15,884 nucleotides of DNA from JBFMAE01 sp040756085 (GCA_040756085.1 JBFMAE010000365.1:1-15884); one strand, 5' to 3'. Counted from the stretch's first letter, positions 6,381-12,689 are shown. A program made the numbers and translations. The notes: generated by a model from the letters alone, not told the origin.

Positions 6381-7775
6381 TTAAGCCATCGTTAGAGGAA
6401 TATTGAATTTTTTCATCTTTTTATAGAGGGCGGTTCGATGAATTCCCAAAAGCTTGGCCGCTTTATTTTTATTATCATTAGAAATTCGGATGGCGTGGAG
6501 CAAAGCTTCTTTTTCCATATCTTCCCTGAGGCGTTTAAGCAAGGTAGGCTGGAGTTTGGCAGATGTTTCCGTTATCCTCTGCAGGAAAAAGGGGAGATGG
6601 TGAATCTGGATGGTATCCCCCTCTGTGACAGAGATGATTCTTTCTAAGATATTGGCCATCTCCCGAACATTTCCAGGCCAATCATAATTTTCAAAAACCC
6701 TTAAGACCTCCGGAGAGATTTTTATTACATGGGTTCCTAAATCTCTGTTAAGTATTTCAATCAGGTAATCTGCGATGGAGGGAATATCCTCTTTTCTTTC
6801 ACGAAGGGGAGGGATTTGGATAGGGATCACATTCAATCGGTAGAATAAGTCTTTTCTAAACTTCCCCTGTTCAATAAATTTCTCAAGATTTTCATTTGTG
6901 GCCGTGATTAATCGAAAATTGCATTTGGTTATATGGGTTCCTCCTAATCGTTCCATTTCCTTCTCTTCTAAAACCCGGAGAAGTTTAGGTTGCATTTCTA
7001 AGGGTAGATCGCTGATTTCATCCAGAAAGATCGTCCCACGATGAGCTAATTCGAATTTCCCTGGTTTACCCTTATGACCAGCTCCGGTAAAGGCTCCAGG
7101 TTCGTAGCCGAAGAGTTCAGCCTCCAACAGATCTTTTGGAATTGCTGCGCAATTAAGTCGAATGAAAGGAAAGGATCTGCGATCGCTGGCATAATGAATG
7201 GCATGGGCAAAAAGTTCTTTTCCCGTACCGCTTTCCCCCAGTAAGAGGACAGGGGCGTTGGTCTTGGCCGCCTTGAGGGCCAATCTCTTCAATTCGACGA
7301 TCCCTTTGCTCTTTCCGACAATATTATTGATGGTATATTGAGATGATCTCAAACTCTCTAACTCTTTTTCATAAAATTCAACCTTCGATTCCAATACATT
7401 TAATTTCCTCGCTAAAGTGTGAACATCCCGGACATCCTTGAACATGACCTGACCATACACTGCTAACAGTTTCCCATTGAGTTTGATCGGGATTCGCTGA
7501 ACGACCATATCTTGTCCCTTGATTCGATGGGGGTGATTGATTTCCGGGACCCCTGTCTTGCTGACAATATGCATTCTTGTATTTTCAATCACTTCGGTGC
7601 AATGTTTGCCGATGACCTCTGTTGGGTCGATCCCCAGGAAATTCCCGTAGGTCTTACTGAAAAAGATGACCTTCCCCTCCGGATCGGTGATCATCACCCC
7701 GTTATGAATGTTATCGAGAATGGCCTCGTAGAAAGCAACTTTTTCCTGAAGTTTGTTATTCTCTTTGGAATTCAT
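6381..7775 (-). CDS. PAS domain-containing sigma-54-dependent transcriptional activator
   Basis: A bacterial enhancer-binding protein of 464 residues. An N-terminal PAS-like sensor (about 13-115, FYEAILDNIHNGVMITDPEG) is followed by a short coiled coil (about 120-145), the AAA+ domain (about 152-380) and a Fis-type helix-turn-helix (about 430-457, NKNKAAKLLGIHRTALYKKM). The AAA+ motifs are complete: Walker A GESGTGKE (180-187), sigma-54-contacting GAFTGA (227-232), Walker B GTIFLDE (247-253) and WPGNVRE (366-372). It has no receiver domain, so it probably senses a small molecule through PAS rather than a kinase. GGAG seven bases before the ATG supports the start. The palindromes just beyond its stop codon and the -24/-12 promoter past them make the SDR-liv operon the likely target. 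The effector is unknown. Confidence 0.92.
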   Translation of the reverse strand: MNSKENNKLQEKVAFYEAILDNIHNGVMITDPEGKVIFFSKTYGNFLGIDPTEVIGKHCTEVIENTRMHIVSKTGVPEINHPHRIKGQDMVVQRIPIKLNGKLLAVYGQVMFKDVRDVHTLARKLNVLESKVEFYEKELESLRSSQYTINNIVGKSKGIVELKRLALKAAKTNAPVLLLGESGTGKELFAHAIHYASDRRSFPFIRLNCAAIPKDLLEAELFGYEPGAFTGAGHKGKPGKFELAHRGTIFLDEISDLPLEMQPKLLRVLEEKEMERLGGTHITKCNFRLITATNENLEKFIEQGKFRKDLFYRLNVIPIQIPPLRERKEDIPSIADYLIEILNRDLGTHVIKISPEVLRVFENYDWPGNVREMANILERIISVTEGDTIQIHHLPFFLQRITETSAKLQPTLLKRLREDMEKEALLHAIRISNDNKNKAAKLLGIHRTALYKKMKKFNIPLTMA

Positions 7776-7811
7776 AAAGATTCTCCCTGTGAGGATTTTA
7801 TTTCCAGTAAC

Positions 7812-7840
7812 AATTTATCATAAAAAAAGAGAATTGTGAA
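7812..7840 (-). promoter_or_regulatory. Tentative sigma-70 promoter of the activator gene
   Basis: TTCACA (7835-7840) and TAAATT (7812-7817) are separated by 17 bp on the minus strand, about 36 bases before the activator's ATG. Matches are 5/6 and 4/6 in AT-rich DNA, so the call is weak. Confidence 0.25.
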
Positions 7841-7854
7841 ATTTTCCTTGCAAG

Positions 7855-8064
7855 GGGGGACATTACCGGTCGAAAACCCGTAGCAATAATTTTTGGGTCT
7901 TTAGGTTTATGGTTGCAGAGTATGTCTGAACTGATAAAATATTTGTCCGTATCAAATGGTTTCCATGGGCCGATAATTTTATCCCAATATCCAGGACGCT
8001 CATCCTCAACGGAACACTTTCCTGCAGCATGAGAGCTACCGGAAAAATAATGGCAGATCAATAG
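7855..8064 (-). pseudogene. Remnant of a homoserine O-acetyltransferase-like alpha/beta-hydrolase gene
   Basis: About 70 codons on the minus strand read LLICHYFSGSSHAAGK, then PGYWDKIIGPWKPFDTDKYF, then SSDILCNHKPKDPKIIATG. This is the conserved early part of MetX-like acyltransferases, which typically read HxFSGxSHAAGK, GYWDxIIGPGKxIDTDxYFVISSD, then a KDPxVxTTGP-like stretch. The catalytic Ser, Asp and His regions, normally further downstream, are absent: the frame ends about 19 codons later in unrelated sequence. The expected N terminus is also missing; upstream there is only a hydrophobic stretch in another frame. A conserved GPGK appears as GPWK. It is a fragment truncated at both ends, not a working enzyme. 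Confidence 0.65.
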
Positions 8065-8148
8065 CCTGCTGTACCAAAAGAAAGTAATACAACGAAGGAA
8101 ATAATGGTAAGAATAAACCCAGCAGTTGCATAAAATAAAAAACGTTCT

Positions 8149-8319
8149 AAAAGGTAGTTGGGTGTGCTGGAACAACTTTTACAGCGGAACCTTTGAACGT
8201 TTCGCTGCTTCGTTTCCAGACACAATCCAAAGATCACATCAGGTGATATCGCATGTTAACTATAAAACATAGCAAAGAACCGCTTGGTAAAGGTTTGAAG
8301 GCACACTCAACTACCTTTT
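8149..8319. repeat. Inverted-repeat pair bounding a 171-bp non-coding segment
   Basis: AAAAGGTAGTTGGGTGTGC (8149-8167) recurs inverted as GCACACTCAACTACCTTTT (8301-8319), 18 of 19 bases. Similarity extends weakly outside the core on both sides (a CCGC block before it, a CAACxxCTGGG block after it in the repeat's own orientation). Inside, CAGCGGAAC (8182-8190) and GTTTCGCTG (8199-8207) form a stem with one mismatch. No open frame of interest lies between. It resembles a decayed MITE-like element or paired fragments of a dispersed repeat, next to the MetX-like remnant. I see nothing further up to the phaZ stop at 8407. Confidence 0.55.
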
Positions 8320-8406
8320 CAATACAACATCTGGGTAAACTAGTTCCTAATCAAACTTCTTATGTTTGTCTAAAGGTTAAAGCTATATCAATCACAAGTG
8401 AATGCT

Positions 8407-9816
8407 TTAATTGTTCGTCCTGTCACTGTGAGCCAAAATAAATTCAATGATTTTGGTGTAATAATTTTCTAATATTTTATGTGAGCGGAAGAGCCCCATA
8501 TGGCCTCCATCGCAGAGAAGGGTCAGCTTGTCCTGGGATGGCACTGAATCGATCAGGTTCATATGGCCAATAGCTTGGAGAGGGGGAGTAATATCATCTT
8601 TAGTTCCACCCAAAGCCCAGATGGGAACAAAACCTGGGTAATCTTTGATGCCTATCTTTTTACCAACAATGGTGAGCTCTCCCCGGATCAGTTCATTTCT
8701 AATAAAAATTTTTACATGGGTATCACGGATAAAGCCCACGGGAAAGTGGTGCACATAGTTATACCAAAGGTAGAAATCTTTTTGACGTTGAGCATCCTCT
8801 TCGTTTCCCCGCTTCAGGTCGGCTAAGAGCTTTTTGAAGTTTCTAAAATGCTGGTCTATTCCTGCGAGATAGAAGCCCAAAATTTGAATCCGGCCATCAA
8901 AGGCCTCCCTGCCTGCCCCTGGTTTATCTTCCGATACGGTTTTCCCGAATAGAGTAATCAGCTTATCCACGAAGCCTTCACCCATCATACGAGCAAAATC
9001 TGTGATAAGCCCCTTTTCTCCTCCCGTATGCATGGGAGCCCCTGCCGATCCGAAAGTCCTCCCTAAATCAGGATTTAGGATTAGACTGCTCATGAGGAGT
9101 GGGCCTGGCTGGCAAATTCCTATTAAATGAGGGGCATAGCCGGTCCGTTCCTTTAGATACTGCAATATCTTATGATATTGAGCCACCTGACCATCAAAAT
9201 TCTCGTAGTGTCTCTCACCTTCCACAAAAAGGGGGACTTCCTCAGCACACTTCTGTTCTACTATAGCCATTCGAGTGAGGCCGTGATCTCTCATAAAAAG
9301 GGCCACACGCTCTGCGATATTGGAATGATGTCCTGCACGGGGTGCAAAGACCACCGAATAGTTTTGAATAGTATGTTTCACCTTCGATGAAATATCGATC
9401 AGTCGAAGACTTGGTAGGTCAAGAAGGATGTTTGCTCTGTCGTATTCGATGGTCCAATCTTGTGGGTAAGGTTCTTCTGTAAAGAGGTTGATGAACTCCA
9501 GTTCTCCTTCTCTTTCTTTTCGGAAATGGTCCAAGTATTGTAATGAATTTTCTTTAAAAATATTATAGAATCTTTCAATGTTTTCCTGATAGATTTCAAA
9601 GAGTTGCTGAAATTTCAAATTTGATGGAAACATCATGGACATAGATTGGTTCGCCAATTTTAAACCTACGTCATGGGCTTTTTTAATCAAGTCGAAGCCA
9701 AGGGAAAGGGACCGGGTTGTCATCTCAGCCAGAGTAGCAACCGTCTGAATTGGAATCTTTATCGCCTCTAAACTGTTAAGAACCTGAGGAAAGAGAGTCA
9801 TGAAAGAATCTGGCAT
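8407..9816 (-). CDS. phaZ: PhaZ-like intracellular polyhydroxyalkanoate depolymerase
   Basis: Likely mobilises stored PHA by hydrolysing polyester in intracellular granules. The 469-residue protein has a helical N-terminal region (about 1-110) and an alpha/beta-hydrolase fold. The nucleophile is Cys235 in GICQPGPLL, the Cys-Gln-Pro box of intracellular PHB depolymerases rather than the Gly-x-Cys-x-Gly box of PHA synthases. Asp407/408 (GGTKDDITPP) and His439 (CDGGHMGLFRS) complete the triad. GFYLAGIDQHFRNF and the FYLWYNYVHHFPVGF region match the PHB_depo_C family. I chose the second ATG: AAAGGAG lies seven bases before it but only one base before the in-frame ATG at 9822. Phasin and phaR genes next door support the role. 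Medium-chain specificity, or a related hydrolase activity, remains possible. Confidence 0.8.
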   Translation of the reverse strand: MPDSFMTLFPQVLNSLEAIKIPIQTVATLAEMTTRSLSLGFDLIKKAHDVGLKLANQSMSMMFPSNLKFQQLFEIYQENIERFYNIFKENSLQYLDHFRKEREGELEFINLFTEEPYPQDWTIEYDRANILLDLPSLRLIDISSKVKHTIQNYSVVFAPRAGHHSNIAERVALFMRDHGLTRMAIVEQKCAEEVPLFVEGERHYENFDGQVAQYHKILQYLKERTGYAPHLIGICQPGPLLMSSLILNPDLGRTFGSAGAPMHTGGEKGLITDFARMMGEGFVDKLITLFGKTVSEDKPGAGREAFDGRIQILGFYLAGIDQHFRNFKKLLADLKRGNEEDAQRQKDFYLWYNYVHHFPVGFIRDTHVKIFIRNELIRGELTIVGKKIGIKDYPGFVPIWALGGTKDDITPPLQAIGHMNLIDSVPSQDKLTLLCDGGHMGLFRSHKILENYYTKIIEFILAHSDRTNN

Positions 9817-9855
9817 ATCCATTCTCCTTTCACAGAAGCTGTTGCCCTCCAGAGC

Positions 9856-9870
9856 TTACAAAATTTGTAA
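9856..9870. promoter_or_regulatory. 15-bp palindrome in the phaZ leader
   Basis: TTACAAAATTTGTAA has perfect 7-base arms around a central A, 40-54 bases upstream of the phaZ ATG. Its position suits an operator. No clear sigma-70 hexamer pair was found nearby, so the role is unproven. Confidence 0.35.
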
Positions 9871-9945
9871 AAAAGATGCTAAGGCAATGAGGGATGCAAC
9901 ACGTTTAAAGGTTCGATAGTCAGTACTTCCTTTATCCCTTTGCCA

Positions 9946-9962
9946 ATTCACTATACGTGAAT
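9946..9962. promoter_or_regulatory. Hyphenated palindrome between phasin and phaZ
   Basis: ATTCAC-TATAC-GTGAAT has perfect 6-base arms, about 130 bp upstream of phaZ and just beyond the phasin stem-loop. It could be an operator for phaZ or chance. Confidence 0.3.
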
Positions 9963-9972
9963 CAAAGAAGTC

Positions 9973-10014
9973 GCAAGGGGCATCAATCTGTTTTTTTCAT
10001 TGATACCCCTTTGC
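9973..10014 (-). terminator. Long stem-loop downstream of the phasin gene
   Basis: GCAAGGGGCATCAAT (9973-9987) pairs with ATTGATACCCCTTTGC (9999-10014) with one bulge and one wobble or mismatch, around an 11-base T/A-rich loop, beginning 18 bases after the phasin stop. There is no U-tract, so it may stabilise the abundant phasin message and limit read-through into phaZ rather than act as a classical terminator. Confidence 0.5.
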
Positions 10015-10032
10015 TCCAAACGTTCATTCCGT

Positions 10033-10302
10033 TTATTCTTTCTCAGATTTGGCAAAAAACTCTTCTACCTTTTTAAAGCTCTCGTCCATGGCATTCTTGA
10101 AATCGTCGCGGCCTTTCTTAAAACCATCGGTCCAATCATTAAGGATCTTTTTCCCTTCTTCGGGAAGCCATGCGGCTTGCTCCAAGAACATTTTAGTCAT
10201 CCTTTCCGCTTGATCTTGGAGCATGGCGACGGCGTTAAAGGTGTTATTAAAGGTGGTTTTGTTGAAGTCCAGCATCTGTTTTATTAATTGTCTCTGTTCC
10301 AT
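10033..10302 (-). CDS. phaP: Short phasin-family PHA granule protein
   Basis: Phasins coat PHA granules and control their number and size. The 89-residue, entirely helical and charged protein reads QMLDFNKTTFNNTFNAVAML (10-29), WLPEEGKKILNDWTDGFKKG (45-64) and ends in amphipathic DESFKKVEEFFAKSEKE. This fits short deltaproteobacterial phasins; classical phasins are usually longer. AGGAGG eight bases before the ATG and a consensus TTGACA/TATAAT promoter indicate strong expression, as expected for a structural granule protein. It lies between phaZ (same strand) and divergent phaR. No PHA synthase gene is in the window. Confidence 0.78.
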   Translation of the reverse strand: MEQRQLIKQMLDFNKTTFNNTFNAVAMLQDQAERMTKMFLEQAAWLPEEGKKILNDWTDGFKKGRDDFKNAMDESFKKVEEFFAKSEKE

Positions 10303-10346
10303 TTCTATACCTCCTGATTTTTTATTCCCTGATCAAGGATGGCTTT

Positions 10347-10374
10347 ATTATAAACATTAAATTTTTTTTGTCAA
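10347..10374 (-). promoter_or_regulatory. Consensus sigma-70 promoter of the phasin gene
   Basis: On the minus strand TTGACA (10369-10374) and TATAAT (10347-10352) are both perfect hexamers, spaced 16 bp across an A-rich spacer. The start would fall near 10340, about 38 bases before the phasin ATG. This is the strongest sigma-70 promoter in the window. Confidence 0.85.
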
Positions 10375-10382
10375 GATAATTT

Positions 10383-10393
10383 TTGCATTGCAA
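10383..10393. promoter_or_regulatory. Candidate PhaR operator at the phasin promoter
   Basis: TTGCATTGCAA is a perfect dyad (TTGCA-T-TGCAA) eight bases upstream of the phasin -35. PhaR proteins are known to bind TGC/GCA-containing sites near phaP and phaR promoters. Assignment to PhaR is inference from position and sequence. Confidence 0.5.
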
Positions 10394-10521
10394 TATAAGT
10401 TTATTTGAAATAAATTATATTTAGGTCAGAATATTAATATATATCTCATTGGAATTTAAAAAGAAAATAGAAAACAACGGTTCGTCAAATAGATAGGTGA
10501 GCTTTAAAATATATTTTTTTA

Positions 10522-10550
10522 TTGCATTACATCATAATCAAGTTTATAGT
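10522..10550 (+). promoter_or_regulatory. Sigma-70 promoter of phaR with an overlapping operator-like motif
   Basis: TTGCAT (10522-10527) and TATAGT (10545-10550) are spaced 17 bp. The -35 is part of TTGCATTACAT (10522-10532), a two-mismatch copy of the TTGCATTGCAA dyad at the phasin promoter, so the regulator of one could occlude the other. A second possible promoter, TTGCTT (10600-10605) with TATAAT (10623-10628) at 17 bp, lies just before phaR but would leave a leader too short for a normal ribosome site. Confidence 0.5.
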
Positions 10551-10565
10551 ATAAGAGGGTTAAAA

Positions 10566-10619
10566 ATGGAAAAAGATTTCAGAAAGGATGCCATTCTTTT
10601 TGCTTATCATCCGAATTAA
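10566..10619 (+). CDS. Possible 17-codon leader ORF upstream of phaR
   Basis: ATG at 10566 is preceded by GAGGG six bases away and opens 17 codons (MEKDFRKDAILFAYHPN) ending in TAA at 10617-10619, 26 bases before phaR. A start near 10557 from the mapped promoter would cut into this ribosome site, which argues against it. No family is recognised. It is listed because the spacing is good and it lies entirely in the leader. Confidence 0.2.
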   Translation: MEKDFRKDAILFAYHPN

Positions 10620-10645
10620 GTGTATAATTAGCGGGGGGAAAAGAT

Positions 10646-11104
10646 ATGGCAGATAAAATATTGCTTAAAAAATATGCCAATAGACGTTTATACAACACAG
10701 AAAAGAGCACTTATATTACTCTTGATCAGGCCGCCGATTTGATCAAGCAGGGAAGGAAAGTAGAAGTCATTGATGCTAAAACAAACGATGACGTTACCGC
10801 CTTTACCCTCACCCAGATTTTCCTTGAGGAAGCAAGGAAGAAAAACTTTCTTTTACCGGTGCCTCTGCTCCACCTGATTATTCAGTATGGGGATAATCTT
10901 CTTGAAGAATTCTTTGAGAAATATTTAGAACAAGCCATCAAAAACTTTTTAGTCTTTAAGAGGACCTTTGATGAGCAGGTTAAAAAATGGTTTGACCTGG
11001 GTTTGGATCTTTCCGATATGACTCAGAAAACGATGACCGGTGTGGATCCTTTCCATTCCTTCTTCTCAAAGTCTGATTCAGAAGGTGATAAGAAAAAGAA
11101 GTAA
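10646..11104 (+). CDS. phaR: PhaR, polyhydroxyalkanoate synthesis regulator
   Basis: DNA-binding regulator that in other bacteria represses phasin and PHA genes and is released by binding PHA granules. The 152-residue protein opens with the PHB_acc_N DNA-binding domain, KKYANRRLYNTEKSTYITLD (8-27) through VEVIDAKTNDDVTAFTL (39-55), then a short helical region (IFLEEARKKNFLLP) and a variable, charged C-terminal tail rich in Phe and Lys. It is the only complete plus-strand gene here, divergent from phaP across 343 bp with paired promoters and TTGCATTRCAW motifs. It converges on the polynucleotide kinase gene with a 33-bp gap. GGGGGG precedes the ATG, a G-rich but imperfect ribosome site. Confidence 0.9.
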   Translation: MADKILLKKYANRRLYNTEKSTYITLDQAADLIKQGRKVEVIDAKTNDDVTAFTLTQIFLEEARKKNFLLPVPLLHLIIQYGDNLLEEFFEKYLEQAIKNFLVFKRTFDEQVKKWFDLGLDLSDMTQKTMTGVDPFHSFFSKSDSEGDKKKK

Positions 11105-11137
11105 GTCAAATATTAATCCATCATAGGAAAGGAAGTG

Positions 11138-12043
11138 TCAAAATTTCTCTTCCTCGTAAGAGGCGGTGAGCTTGAGAGAACTGAGTTGAAGGGTTTTCAC
11201 CTTTTCCAAATCCACAAGAGGAGTGGAGACTCTTAATACCCTTTCCTCGTCAACAAATCCATCAAGCACCCCTAAGGCCAGTGTATCATCGTTCCCATCC
11301 TTCAATCCTATAAGAAGGCCATTGATTCGCAATGCCCAATCAAGAGGGATGGAATCACCATTTGGGTCAAGGACTTCTCCTTCTATTTGGATTTCTTCGA
11401 TTGACAATTCCTGGGTCACAGAATGCTTAAAATAATCTCGAAACTTATTTGTTCTATTGACTCTCCGCTCTTCTATAGACCTCGGTCTGACCTGTTTGGA
11501 TAAAGGCAGACGATGGATTTTGTAAAGATGGTTCTCTATATATAGGACCAAGACATGTTCTATTTCGTCAGATTTTTGTAAAGCAATGATAAAACGCGGG
11601 GAAAGTAGATCGATTTTTCTCCTTTTTAATTCTTTCCCTGCTTCACCCAAAATGAACCCGGTTGTATCAACTAAGATCACTTCAGGGCCATAAGAAATCG
11701 CTTTATCCACCATCCTTTTTACTCCTTTTAGATGGATCGGAAAATGCCCTTCGGGTGTGGTAGAGCCGACGAAGAGGATTTCTGGCGGTGATAATACTAC
11801 TTCCCAATCTGGATGCGATTTGAATAAGGCAAGACCGATCGTGGTTGGTGGACCGAGAAAAGATTGCCCAATGTCTGCATCAACCAGAGCAACCTTTAAT
11901 CCTCGTTGGCAAAGGTGAGAGATTAAAAATTTGGCGAGGGTGCTCTTTCCCGTATCGGTTGCTCCAAGAAGAATCGCAATCCCTTTCTCTTTTTCCAAGG
12001 CATCCAAAAGGGCATACCATTCTTCAGGTGATATGATTCCCAT
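11138..12043 (-). CDS. Clp1/Grc3-type polynucleotide 5'-hydroxyl kinase family protein
   Basis: A 301-residue P-loop protein of the COG1341 family, whose eukaryotic (Clp1, Grc3/NOL9) and archaeal members phosphorylate 5'-OH ends of RNA. The Walker A is GATDTGKST (27-35), close to the GPTDxGKST signature of the family. VDADIGQSFLGPPTTIGLAL (54-73) is the conserved DxDxGQ and GPPT segment that clamps the nucleotide. VILVDTTGFI (122-131) is the Walker B region, ALQKSDEIEHVL (154-165) the ALQxxxExEHI strand, and RSIEERRVNRTNKFRDYF (188-205) the basic lid found in archaeal kinases. About 100 C-terminal residues form an unassigned domain. There is no proper ribosome site, but a promoter is placed for a leaderless mRNA. 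RNA versus DNA substrate is unknown. Confidence 0.82.
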   Translation of the reverse strand: MGIISPEEWYALLDALEKEKGIAILLGATDTGKSTLAKFLISHLCQRGLKVALVDADIGQSFLGPPTTIGLALFKSHPDWEVVLSPPEILFVGSTTPEGHFPIHLKGVKRMVDKAISYGPEVILVDTTGFILGEAGKELKRRKIDLLSPRFIIALQKSDEIEHVLVLYIENHLYKIHRLPLSKQVRPRSIEERRVNRTNKFRDYFKHSVTQELSIEEIQIEGEVLDPNGDSIPLDWALRINGLLIGLKDGNDDTLALGVLDGFVDEERVLRVSTPLVDLEKVKTLQLSSLKLTASYEEEKF

Positions 12044-12049
12044 GCCTTT

Positions 12050-12079
12050 ATACTATTGGGATAAAGGAGAGGATGTCAA
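12050..12079 (-). promoter_or_regulatory. Sigma-70 promoter giving a possibly leaderless kinase mRNA
   Basis: On the minus strand TTGACA (12074-12079, perfect) and TAGTAT (12050-12055, 4/6) are spaced 18 bp. The -10 ends six bases before the ATG of the kinase gene, so transcription would begin at or next to the A of the start codon. The only purine-rich word before the ATG is AAAGG, one base away, too close to act as a Shine-Dalgarno. Confidence 0.5.
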
Positions 12080-12095
12080 TGAAGGAAGCGCGGGG

Positions 12096-12476
12096 TTACC
12101 TAAGCTTTTCAATAAAGTCTTTAGCTGCCTTGAAAATCGCTTTCACTGCTTCCACATGTAACAGATTACCTCGATAATATCCTGCAATGTGTAACTCTTC
12201 GTAAAGGGCATTAAATTGGTTCAGAAGCTTTCCGTTACGAACTGAGAGATATTTCCTTAAGGCCTTCTCATATTCTTCCACCTTTTTTGGTAATTCTTTC
12301 TTTGTAAGACCCTTAACTAAGAGATATTCGTCGATGGCCCTTAAGACTCCGAGATAGGCCACACCGAAGGCGGACTTTACATACTTCTCATCTGCATATA
12401 GATTATCCTCTATGGAAGATTTTCCTAAAATCTCTTTTGCATTTTCCAAATATCGAAGGGCCTCGCTTCTTTGCAT
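12096..12476 (-). CDS. Small helical DUF5618-like protein
   Basis: A 126-residue, mostly helical protein without signal peptide or membrane segment. From MQRSEALRYLENAKEILGKS, through YVKSAFGVAYLGVLRAIDEYL, to LHIAGYYRGNLLHVEAVKAI and a C-terminal KAAKDFIEKLR, it resembles the DUF5618 family (about 125 residues), which looks like a HEPN-type four-helix bundle. Such proteins are often nucleotide-binding partners of minimal nucleotidyltransferases, but none is seen here. I chose the start at 12476 because GGAGG lies four bases upstream and the length then fits the family. The open frame extends to an ATG at 12551, but that extension is a hydrophobic, AT-rich run overlapping the promoter. Function is unknown. 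Confidence 0.7.
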   Translation of the reverse strand: MQRSEALRYLENAKEILGKSSIEDNLYADEKYVKSAFGVAYLGVLRAIDEYLLVKGLTKKELPKKVEEYEKALRKYLSVRNGKLLNQFNALYEELHIAGYYRGNLLHVEAVKAIFKAAKDFIEKLR

Positions 12477-12513
12477 CTTTCCTCCATGGATCACCGAGGT
12501 AATTTTTTCCAAG

Positions 12514-12551
12514 GTTATTATCAAAATAACAAAAAAAGAGATTGATGTCAA
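12514..12551 (-). promoter_or_regulatory. Promoter and overlapping palindrome of the DUF5618-like gene
   Basis: TTGACA (12546-12551) is followed after 17 bp by TATTTT (12523-12528, 4/6); the start would be near 12516, about 40 bases before the ATG. GTTATT-ATCAA-AATAAC (12514-12530, perfect 6-base arms) covers the -10 and start point, a good place for a repressor. Confidence 0.4.
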
Positions 12552-12563
12552 ATAATAGAAAAG

Positions 12564-12689
12564 TTAGACTAAAGGTGTAATTCCTTCTCCATTCCAACCT
12601 CTCAGGCTGTAATAGTCCTGAAGCATTCTCTGGAGGCCTTCTCTCCGGAGGATCTTTCCTTTAAGAACTTTGCCTTTTGTCCCAAAAGG
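12564..12689 (-). pseudogene. C-terminal remnant of an aldehyde ferredoxin oxidoreductase gene
   Basis: An open frame of 41 codons plus TAA, with a stop immediately upstream and no start, ends in REGLQRMLQDYYSLRGWNGE followed by GITPLV. Tungsten- or molybdenum-containing aldehyde:ferredoxin oxidoreductases end in a very similar block (DEYYxLRGWDxxGxPTxxxLxxLGL). The final ten or so residues are altered and the other roughly 550 residues of the enzyme are absent, so only the gene's 3' end survives. It lies between the methyltransferase operon and the DUF5618-like gene. The rest of the 276-bp gap holds no gene I can support. Confidence 0.6.

Noticed and set aside
7798..8175. 125-codon minus-strand open frame as an intact gene
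   Set aside because: Only about 70 codons in the middle resemble a known family, the ends are low-complexity and unrelated, there is no ribosome site, and the catalytic part of the family is absent. Called as a remnant instead.
8253..8441. 62-codon plus-strand open frame
   Set aside because: It spans one arm of the inverted repeat and runs into the 3' end of phaZ on the other strand, with no ribosome site and no recognisable family.
10600..10628. TTGCTT-17-TATAAT as the main phaR promoter
   Set aside because: The start would leave about ten bases before the ATG, cutting into the ribosome site. Kept only as a secondary possibility in the phaR promoter entry.
12403..12597. 64-codon minus-strand frame overlapping the start of the DUF5618-like gene
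   Set aside because: It overlaps the promoter and gene start in another frame, and its middle is an AT-rich hydrophobic artefact.
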